Of a stretch of 64,000 bases of DNA, positions 30,501 through 42,500 are shown piece by piece; the stretch's first letter is position 1, and every line of letters starts with the position of its first letter. Made by a program: the position numbers and the translations under genes. Location of the stretch: positions 15,023,837 through 15,087,836 of the forward strand of contig NC_087073.1 in the NCBI RefSeq assembly GCF_026151205.1, in the 5' to 3' direction. Under the pieces are notes generated by a model. It worked only from the letters and a program-made list of their open reading frames with translations. It made no database searches and was not told the origin of the DNA. Source of the stretch: Bolinopsis microptera (taxonomy: Eukaryota; Ctenophora; Tentaculata; Lobata; Bolinopsidae).

Positions 30501-33500
30501 AGCGGTTGTTATGGTTTCTGGTGTTGTAGAATAGTCAGTTACTTCACCGGGAGTGATTATCATCCCCCTTCTCATCAACGAGTCGCTGAGTTGAACATCA
30601 AAACCAGTCGACAGCTGAGGAGATTGGGAGTCTGGACGAGATAGGATTAAAGGGTCGCTGTTGTTATCTTCTCCTTTCTTTAGCTGAAACAATATAGTGG
30701 AATTAGTTTAGATGGAACGCCAGCTGTAGTCAGTAATAGCTGATAATCTATTAAGTAATTTAACTGAACTTTAAAGTCCAAAAAGATGATCAACTGGTTT
30801 AATATGTTTGGGCAAAACAAGATCGAAGCATGGCCAATATTAATTAAACTCCGTAGGAGCTCCTCTATTATTATTGATACGATTAAACTTATTGGTCCTT
30901 TGAGGAATCGTCAATAATGGGAAATAATGGAGTAGAGATACACTTTAGTTTGTGAATTAAATTTGGACCAGAACTTTGGAACTAACACATTTAGCAGCAT
31001 ATTTAAGCAATAACCTCTCTAAAACCTCAACAGATTTCAGTCTCTACAAAATGTTTCGTGTATTAACAGTATTAATAGTAAGCGCTCTGGTGTTGTCAGT
31101 GCTCTCTTTGGAGCAACACGTGCCAGGAGGTGATCAGGGATGGTGCTGGGACCCTTGGGACAAAGTGTGGCACAAACAGGGTGAGAGTTTATTGTTTTGA
31201 AACTTGATGTGTAACGAAATATGTGCCGTTTGAAATGGCGCTGTTTCTTAAATCGGAATATTTAGATCATGTTTGGTTTTTTTCTATCAATAGAAAAAAA
31301 AATAGCTGTCGTGGTATAGATAATAAATATAACAGGTGAACAATGGTACGGAAAATGTAGGGTGTGCACATGTGATGGGGAGGGTGGTACTATGTGTAGT
31401 GATATTCCCTGTAGAACACCACAGATACCTGCTTCCTGCCCGGATACAGCCATACTGGTGAGTTGACCGCTGATCAGGACTTTAAGCAAAAATTAGGTAA
31501 ATACTAAACAATTTGATCACCATCCCAAATACTGGCATCTTTATAAGTTTATAATATCTGTTCTCAAATCTATTAAATGCTCTTTTTAGGTTAACGATGA
31601 CTGCAATTGTCCAAAGTATGTGTGTCCTTGAGAAGGAGGAACAAGACCGGATGACTTGAAGGGCAGTTTCTATAACCTCTCCATTTGCTTGGTTCAAATA
31701 TAGCCCTTCATTTCATTTTTATTCAACTAAAGAAGAGTTTTATTTGTAAATTCACAGTGAAACCCATACAAATCACCGTCTCTCCTCTTCTTTAATACAT
31801 TGTAGGCGGACGTCGTGAAGGTCGTGAAACCACGTGACACTGCCCACTGGTATCCTAGCAGGTAGCTGAGGAAGAGCCTCCTCCGGTTAGCCGGTATTAC
31901 GGTTAACAGGAAATATTGTCGAGCATGTGTTTTAATTCGTAGTCAATAATTCTCAAATTCATATTTCTGTACACCACGCCTACAGGCTGCATGTTGCGAT
32001 GTGAAAATAACATCAGATGTAAGAGCCCGGAAATTCATTAGAACTTAACTCATCTCCTGTAATAATATAATAATGAACCGTGTAGGAGCCCCTGCATGTT
32101 GTACACACACACACGGGCAGGTAGTCTCAGTAGAGTGTGGGAAATTTAGAACCACTTTAGAATACTCTGTCTGGCCAGAATTTGGAGTGAGCCCTTTTAC
32201 ATAAAGCCGCTGACAGTAATGCACTTTATCAATTAAAGTAGAAAGCCATTGGAATTTTCAATGAATATAAAGCTTTGTGTTTTGTGGTTATAAAAATTAT
32301 AAAAACCCTGCATACGAGTTCGGTATTCCCAACCCCGCGAGAAATCCAGACCCAGACCTAAACACTATACTCAGCCTCAAACAGGTTGTATCGAGATTCG
32401 ATAAGGACCTCGCACCCCCACCAAAAGCCATACCACCTGTTGAGGAGACTATCAAACAACTTAAGTGCTCCATGGAAGGCCTAAAACACGATCTGAGGAA
32501 GATACACATCCCCAGGAACTACCTTAAAGAAGATCTCGAGAGCCTAACAGAGGCGAAAACGCGGGAAAATGTACGGATTATCCTGACCGACAAAACCAAC
32601 AATATTGCTATCATGGAAAGAGAACTAGTGGAGCAAAAGCTAGCTGACCACCTGCGAGAACCTGCTTACAAACTATTAGAAGAAGATCCCACTAATAAGT
32701 ACGAAACAGCAGCAAACAACCTGTTTACCGACATATGCATAGATCTTGGAATAGATGTCACGAAACCCCCCATCAAACACGTTCTAAGCAACTACTCGTC
32801 GGCCCCAGAACTCTACCCAATGGCTAAGGATCACAAGCCCAGCTTTCCCAACACCAAAGTTCGAGTAGTACAACCTATCAACAACAGTGCTATAGAAAAA
32901 CTCGACATGGTAGTGAGCAAAGTACTGATACAAATTAATCAGCTCCTCCCAAACCGAGTCAAAAGTACAAAAGATTTTCTCACTAAGCTCCGCAACACTT
33001 ATCCTGACAACATACCGTAACCAGTAGTGTCAGTTTCCAAGCATCCCTTGATGTGGAGAACATGTACCCTACTCTACCCACTGACGAGAGAGCTTTACAA
33101 GTCATACTATCGTACATTGAAGATTACAAAGAAAATATTAACCTGTACGGATTTTCGCCCTCACATATTGTCTCCATGCTCGAATTTGTCCTACACCACA
33201 CTTACATCAAAGCAGGCGACAAATACTACCTACAAAAACAGGGTATCGGCACTGGGTCCCATAGTTCAGGCGCATACGCAGAAATCATCGTCGACTACAC
33301 CTACAATATAGCAGCAGAAAAGAGTACCCACAAGCCGGAGTGCCTTTCCACGTACGTTGACGACGCCTGGTTACTCTGGAAGTCAAGCGCCGAAGACTTC
33401 GAGGAATTCAAAGCCAATCTGAACTCTGTTTGGGCCTATGTAAACTTCACCAGCGAACTTCAAGAAGATAGAAAGCTCATTTTCCTTGATCTCACCATTG

Positions 33501-36500
33501 AGCTAAAAGAGAACAATGAAATATCCTTCACTCACTACCAAAAACCTACGGCTTCTGGAAGATATTTGCATTACGACTCACACTGTAGTCTAGTCACCAA
33601 AACAAACATCATCAGGTCGGAGACTAGGCGGATAGTTCTCAACTGCAAATACAAGGATGACAGCTGGGCATACCTCGAAAAACTGAAAACTCACCTGATC
33701 GTAAACTCCGGATATCCCAAAGAAGTCGTGACAAAACACATGTTACAAGCTCTAGAGAGACTAGAAGTACTAACAAGCTCGACCCCACGAGAACCCCGGC
33801 CAGAACCCGACCTTATCCTGAAGATACCGTACATTAACGAGAGCTTTACCAGGAGAGTCAACTCATCGATCAAGCAACTGGGAATAAACGCCAGAGTAGT
33901 GACACAGGCGGGGAAAGCTGTCAGGAGCATCATCAGCACACCATCTAAAGACGAGATATGCGAGTGCGAACTCTGCAAGGCAGATCTCAACTGTACCACC
34001 CGACACTACGTGTACAAAGCAAAATGTAAGAAATGCGGAGATCTGTACATAGGAGCTTCAAGACGACCTATTAGAGGTCGAATCTACGAACACGAGTCTA
34101 GCTTCCGACTCAACAACAGCAGGACCACACTAGGATACCACGCTGCTGAACACCGCAGAGCAGACGACCCACACTACACTCCCATATCGGGAAAAAGAGA
34201 CTTAGCAAAATTCTTCGAAAACTACGAATTTAGCATATCAGAACAATGTAAGGATACCTTAGATACCTTTATAAGAGAAGGCTTAGCAATAGAACACACT
34301 AAACCGAAAATCAATAACATGTGTGGAAACGGTTTTACAGACTAATTTCTAGTACACTTTTACTACGCTGATCTGAGGGTTGTAAACTTTCTCTGTTGTG
34401 ATTTTTTCTTATTGGTAACCCGATTTTTCTCGCATGGATGTGTACACCCCTTTTCTATAAATTTTGCTGAAATTTTCTTCCTAATGGTAACCCTGATCTT
34501 TGTCGCATGTATGTTTACTTTCCTAACCCAATTACCACACTCTCTGATTCAGAGATCAAACCTCCCCTTTTCAGTGTAACCTTGATAAAGTCCAATGCGT
34601 GACGAAAATTTGGTTTTACAGTTTACTTAGTTCCTTGTTTCACTTTGTTCGCAGTTTCATTTCGGGTGACGTGAAGTCTAAAATGAAAGCTAAATTCGTC
34701 TCAAACTCACGCTCAGCCTTAAGATCTATTTGATAAAAATTGTTCGCAGAATGTTAGCCAAAATCTTGCGTCATACCTAACATGCCCATCCAAATTTTAA
34801 AATGTAGTAAAATGGAGCGACTAAATGTGTATGGTATTAAACCAATATCAAATATCAACGTTATCGCTTCCTTCCACAAATACGCTAGTAATCTTGTTGA
34901 GGGTTAATATTATGTTCCTATCTGTAAGAAATAATTGAAATTTATGATTTAATACTTTAGAACTTAGCAACAGTAATATTTATCGTTGAGTCTGCCCACA
35001 ATTCAATGTTTTCGCTTCCTTCCACCACTGCACTAGTCATCTTCAGGACAGTATATTCTTATCTGTAATTACTCAGATGCAAAATAAATGAAATTTAGAC
35101 TTAAGAGCCCTCTAGAACTAAGCAACGTGGACAGATTCCTCTAAAACCTACCATTTCTAACGTACCCCTTACAATTCGTTCGCCAATATTAAATCATGAT
35201 CTTGTTCTTTAACATTTTAAGTCTGCTGATCGTGCAATCTTTTGAACCACAGGGCCTTTCCTAAAGATGACAGCTATAATGTTTGACACGATAAATAACG
35301 ATTATATCGAATATTATCCAGACTGGAGTGGTCTGACAACTGCCGTGTCTGCTTGTGGGTGGATAAAAGACTTAGGGTCATTCCAGTTCCCTACTATATT
35401 CAATTACCATAGTAGTGAGCTGGTAATGATGGCAGATGGACAATACACTCGCATCTTCAGTGTAACTCGACACTTGAACAGCGGGTTCCCTGTGCCGAAA
35501 GGCACTTGGTTTCTAGCTTGTATGACGTGGAGTATGTCATCAACAGATCAGCGATACTACGTAAATGGGAAAGTTATCGGATCGCAGCAAACAGCATCGG
35601 GCAGATCACTAAAGACCGGAGGGAAACTAAGACTGGGAAATTGGGGTGGAGGTAACAACAATTTTGGGGGACAAATGATGTACCTTAACTTTTACTCCAA
35701 AGAATTTTCCTCCAGTGAATTAGCTAGAATGGTGCAGAAAGGAATGTGTGCTCATATCGTGGAGGCTGACGAGCATGAGGCATCTAGAGTGATAAAATGG
35801 GAGGACCTGGTGCAGCTTGAAAGGAGTGGAGCAGCCACGAACATGTATGTAGGAGAATGTGTTGATCTTCTTAACGAGCAGTCCGAGCGGAGGCAGAATG
35901 AAACTGCTGAAGAATTGAAGGACTCCCGACAGCAACTCGAGAGCGTTCAGTCAGAAAAAGAAGAGATAGAGGAGGAACTCTCGACTAAAGTCAACGAGCA
36001 CGCTTGTAAAGGTCAACACTAGGCTTAATTCTACTGTCCGTGAGCTAGAGGAGATGTCGACCAGCCAGAACCGAACGTGGGACTGGAATATCTTCCTCGC
36101 GGGAGAATTCCTGAACCGCACCTTCACGACTGAAGACGCCCAACTTCTTCGCTCCAGCTGGGAAGATGCAGCAGGTACAAGGATAAATTCCTAGTAAAAA
36201 TGGCGTAAACAGCAGCTAATCAAATTTTTATCAATACGGTATAAGTCATCGAATTATGGTTATGACATCAGCATTTTGTTTAACTAATAAATCAGTATTT
36301 TAGCAACCTTTTTTCGCTCTTATGAGTGGGTCGATCATATAACTCTCTCTCTTCGTTCCCAACTATCAAATTATAAATCAGTATTTTATTCACATTAACA
36401 CACCAACTATTTCAGAGAAACTCGTCGGATTAACTATCACAGATAAACTGATCAAAGCATTGGACTACTTCGACTCTGATGAAGACAGGCCCTGGCTAAT

Positions 36501-39500
36501 GTTGTACTCCGAGAACTACTTCAACAAAGTTTTCACACGGAAAATGGCAAAGGGATTAGCAAACGTCTGGGATGGCATCAGTGGTTATTACTTTATTAGA
36601 AATCTTATTCAAATTCTTTCTACTTCACACTCACACAGCTGGAATAAAGCTTTAAAACATTTCTCAGTAGAAAGCATCTAGACATTTGACTAGGTATTCT
36701 AACACAAATCAGGTTACGATAGTTTTTATATTTTCTAGTTTGTACATTTCGTTATTTCAGGGAAGTTGGTGGGTGTACCGATGACAGAGGAGGTGATTGA
36801 ACTCCTAAATCACGTCACGGACAAAACAAATTGTGGTTTCTCCTGATGCCACATCTCTCCTCGGATACTAACAAGGAACTGCATCACATTTTTCCCCCGA
36901 AAATTTCACCAATTTTAAAGAAACCTACGCTTTTATTTTTTATTCTTTTGGCAAGCATGATTGTTGTCTAAACAAAATGGATACGGGTATATGCCTCACA
37001 GAATGGCTAGCCTCACAGAATGGCCAAATTTGTAAATGTTTTTGTAACTAATTTTTTATATAAGACTGGTAAGTTTTGTGGATACCATATGAAACAAAAG
37101 TCTTCTGGCAACACTTCCTGTGGTGAAATCATTAACTAGGACCACATTTTCTGGCATAAATATGACTGTTTATGTAAAAATTTTGAGCACTGAAAATTTG
37201 TTTTCAAATTTTTGAACTAAGTTTGCATTTTGGTGAGAACTTCTGGCACCAGTATGACAGAAGATGTTTAAAGAATAGTATTCATCTAACAAAACGAACA
37301 TTGTTCAATATACGAAGAAAAAAATGCTAAAATGGCTACACGCCTCACAAAATGGCCAAAATATGCCTCACAAAATGGCCAAAAACTCCTTTTATTGATG
37401 TAGACATGTTAGTTTTGATGGTCTAAAGTATTCACAAGCTATTTATCATACAATAACACCCCAGATGGAGTGTTTTTACAGCCGAATGAAGGTTATAAAT
37501 CATGAAATCAGGGAATATATGATATTCCCTGAATAATATGAACAACGCCTCACAATATGAACAACGCCTCACAAAATGGCCATTTTTGGTGTAGGAAATT
37601 ATGCCCTTTTTATTCAGTTCTAAGAAATTTCACCTATATGGGGGTGTTAACAAGGCATATTTATACCAGCAGCATGCCTGAAACAAGAGCCAAAGGTTTT
37701 AGAAAAATAAAATTTTCTCGTTTTCTTTTTTTTTTGGCCATTTTGTGAGGCATTTTTTTTGTGAAATAATTTTTCACAGCTCAGTTTTTTCGTGAGTTTT
37801 TGGTTATTACCCCATTCCTTAATAGGTTTTCTAACAACGTGTGGTGATAGAAATTTAAAAAGTATCTCCATCAAAAAATTATAGAAATTCAGATTTGGCC
37901 ATTCTTTGAGGCATGTTTTTTTGGAGGAAGATTTTCCGGCCAATTTTTCTCAAAGAAAAAATGGTTATGAGATTAAATCAACCCCCGGGAAGAAAAATAT
38001 GAGTGTCAACTTAGCTTCTTATGAGATAAAAACTGGAATAAAGTGTGTTTTGTGATTTTGAGAGACCTTCCTTTTGTTTGGCCATTCTGTGAGGCATATA
38101 CCCGTAATACTTTGATATAAATATTTAAAATTCCCATTGAATCTGATTAAGATGGTCAAGAGATCTGACCAAGCTCGCAAGGTTCTTCCTTGTAATTTAG
38201 CCAGGATCTATATATTACTCAGTGCTATCGAATTGATTTAATACATTTAATTAAACGACACAGCTATTTGTTTTCGCTTTGTTTGTGTCCATGAAATTGA
38301 AAATAAAATATTGCATCAAACTTCTGACTGCTGACGCAACCAAAATTCGCGCCAAACGAAGTTACTCTAAATATTTCTAGCATGTGTTGCCAAATTTCAG
38401 AATCATGCCAATTAAAATGTTAGAGAAGTAGAGATACATTTTGAAACTAGAAAAATGGCTACATTGGAGAAATCTCGACTGAATATTGTGCCTGAAATTC
38501 AATTTAACATACATACAGTATAAGCGATATCCTTCAAATAGCCGCAACTTTGCTCGATCAATAAATTTGGACTTGGAGGTAAAAAGCATCTAGTACATCT
38601 CGATTCTCGCTCTCCTTATTTCAGATCCACGATTCACCACATCACATTAAGATATAATGTAAGATAAAATAGCATTTAGTTTAACCTGGACAAGTAGGTC
38701 GGGTTGTATGACCCTGTGGTCGAGTTCAGGAAGAGGAGATACCGGATCACAGCACCCTCCTCCACTAACTTTGTTCCTTTCCATCCACTCTGACACTTTC
38801 TCGTTGCCATCTATCTCTCGTACCATCGCACTGTACTCCTCGCTATGTGCCTGAAATGTGGTGGTATTTAGACATAAACGTGTCTGTAAAATAAAATGCG
38901 TTGGAGGTTGGAAACACCTGGGCTTTAGGGTGGATAACATGTTATCGGTTTTATTTGGTACATATTAATCAGCCGAGAGGGGGAGGGGTTCCCAAATGAT
39001 TATGGTTGATTACGGTGGGGGAGGGGGGATTTGGTTGTTGATTACGTAATACAAATGTTCTTTTTTACCCTCTAGGATAATAACAATTTGACAATATTTT
39101 AATTCAAATTCCACTCAATTTCACTCTGATAGTGATACAATTTAGGAATGGATCGGGTATCCGGCTGCTAAAGTAATAAGTTGGGAAGGTGCTTGGCCGG
39201 ATATCACAACAATGATTTCGGCTCATAATGATCAGGGTAGCATGAAACGTAGAGAAGTGTTTTCCAGGGAAAAAATCGAAAGGGGGAGGGGGGTCAGGCC
39301 ATGATTACGTAAGTTTGCTCTCAGGAGGGGGGGGGTTGATTACGGAGGGGGGAGGGGGTCAAAATTGCTAAAATATTGATTACGTAATATGTGAACGACC
39401 CCTTATGACGTCACATGATGTGATGACGTCACGTGATGTTATGTATGGACTGACGTATATACTTGGGGACTATGAAGCATGATAACATTTGGTATTACAC

Positions 39501-42500
39501 GCAATTGTCTTAAAATACCTTGTTGGTGGATTGAACATTTCATTTTCTTATAATTAGTGATTTGTCAGATGAATTTGCTTTAGTTTTTAAATTTATCTTT
39601 ATTTTTAATTGATTTCATTGTTCGGGGTTTGTGCCTTTTAAAGGAATACATTTATATAATGTTGACACTTAACATCAATAATTGCTGATTAATTAAATTC
39701 TGTGTAACGTAGATTTCATTTTCCAGCTTAATTTCCAGCTTTAATTTTTCGACTTAAAGTTAAGGCCAGAGGGGGGGGGGGGGGGGGGTGGGTGGGGTAA
39801 ATGCTCAAAAAAATTTACAAAAATATTATTCATTTTTTGGTGACAAAAATTTTGCTGCCATTCACATATTTGTAAGTTGTAACTGCTTATTAACTATTTT
39901 TGATAAATGAGGTTAACCGATTCTTACTAAATTACCTAAACAACATTGAGGTTACTAAAATTGAGGTTAAGATGTTAAATTTTCACTTCAAGATTTTTGA
40001 AGTGAAAGTGCTGATTTACTTCATTTTATCTCGAGAAAGTGTTGAAAATGAGGATAACCATCACATTTGGTACTGTAAGAAGTATTTACATACGATTCTT
40101 ACTTTTGTTATGTACCACATTCACAATATCGCAGTGAGGTATCTATTTGTATTCCAATGCCTCAAATATGATCATGTGACAAAGGTGATTTGGACTGACC
40201 ATATTTAAGTAGAAGAGTTCACCCGTTAATGGCTAAAAATGAGGTATTACAATGTATTGATAAACCAATCCCAGTGTAATATGGTCTATAGCGAGGTTAA
40301 CATTTAACAATCATATTTTTACTACTACTACAAGATATCATGATAGTTAACCTCATTTTTTAGACACATTTTGGTTTATGATATTGATTTTCCCGACATA
40401 AAGTATCTCAATAAACATCTTCTCACCTTAAAGCAAAAATTGTATGGAGACGCTACTAAATACGGAAAATAATGCACAATTTGAGATTTTGGCAGTGAAA
40501 TAAAAACACTAAAACTCGTTTTACTTGAAATGGCTATTTCCGTAGTTTATCTCTATCTGGAAAAAACATATTTAGAGTTAAAGTTAAAGTTTTACATGTA
40601 ATTACAGGTAAACCTCAAATTTTGGCGCGCAATCTCTCAGCAACGCAAGGTCAGGTTTTTATGCGGTTTTTTCTACTTGTTCATCTCCAGCAGCTCGATC
40701 ACATATGTGAAAACTGGAAAAATTGTCATTTATCCCCCCCCCCCTCTGGCCTTAAAGCTGTGACCAACTGATTGTGTTTGACCATTTTGTTTTCTGACAA
40801 CTTAAAAGCTCAAAATCTATCATGCCCCACACAAACCGTTTTTAACGTCCTACGTACACTAAAAACCCGATTCACTGTACAGTGTACAGTTTGCGGGAAA
40901 ACAAAATAGTAAATTGGGGTTTTACTGTACGTGGTTTCGAGAAAAAAGAAATCGTCAGGAACCTGTTCAGAGTGTGACGTCATGGTCGATATTGTGAAAT
41001 CCTTATTAGAGGCCATTCTATTTCTACTGAGCTGCATGGGGTTGACTATTAAGTTTCTATAAAGGAGGTGGTTGGCAGAACCACCTGTATTTAATTGCTA
41101 TTGTTAGAATAGTATTCTACCTATTCACAAACTTTATAATGTCATTCTATTTAAATATCACTATGATTTTAGCTAATGATAATCTACAAGCACTTACCTG
41201 GGGACCCCAGGCTATAATGTTCATAAAAATATAATAAAGATTCCGCCGAATAAAGCACCTGCTTAAATTGCCTTTGAAATTCGATCATTAAATCGATTCA
41301 ATGATTTCTCTCATAACAGCAGAATAGGCATTAGTGCCATAATATATTTGATTTTGTTGCCATCACAAATATACATAATATACTAAATACTAATACAGTA
41401 ACAAGTAGTATTTCGTGAACTCTCGCTTAATTAAAGGTTCATGTAGCAAATTATTCGCAGCTAACAAACCTGATAATGAACACACCTGGCTCAGATTTGA
41501 AATCTTTGACAATAAAAAGCGCGAGCGTAATTTTTCTTTGCCAATTATACATGACTACTATACATGTGGTAAGCCAGTTTCTGTGCAATTCGAAATTGCA
41601 TCGATTAATATCAGGAATCGACCGGGATTGGCAATTTTGAGCTATCCCGGTCCCGGTCCCGGTCCAAGTCAAATGCTGATTTATGATCCCGGTCCCGGTC
41701 CCGGTTAATTCGGGATTCTTGGTCCCGGTCCCGGTCCCGGTCCCGGTCAATCACTCAAATTTGCCGGGATTTTGACCGGGATCTTTTACATAATTTCATT
41801 CACTGTGATTTTAAGTTTTTCCTTTCATTCATTGTGAATTTCATCTTTAAACATCCTCTGAGCCAAATAAAACAATGTTTAAAATTGCTAAACAAGTTTG
41901 AGTAACAAATTATGATCACTTCGAGATGGCCAGGCCTACTCTCATGCTGTCTATATGTGATGATTAATTCTGAAAAACTAGGGACAACTGGGGAATGATC
42001 CCAGAACCTCGAGATTTCGCGTCTCTTGCTCTACCAAGTGTAGTTGGTGTTGTACACACTGCGCTGATAATGATATCACGTTGAACGTGTAATGTAAATA
42101 TAGTGTGGATACATGCGAATATATATCCTAAATAACTAACAAATTATGATCATGAATTAACCAGTAATCGACCGGAATTCCCGGTACCGGGAATCCCGGT
42201 ACCGGGATTGGCAATTTTGAGCTATCCCGGTCCCGGTCCCGGTCCCGGTCAAGTCACATTTTTCATCCCGGTCACGGTCACGGTCACGGTCCCGGTCACG
42301 GTCCCGGTCACGGTCCCGGTCACGGTCCCGGTCAAATGCTAATTTATGATCCCGGTCCCGGTCCTGGTCCCGGTTGATTCAGGATTCTTGGTCCCAGTCC
42401 CGGTCCCGGTCCCGGTCCCGGTCAGGCCTGAAATCATGTCCCGGTCGATTCCTGATTAATATTTTATTTTTGTTATTTTTTATTTAGGGGTCGTTCACAT

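Noticed and set aside
39900-40208. 102-residue plus-strand frame
   Set aside because: Lies inside a non-autonomous TTAA element, is AT-driven and has no motif.
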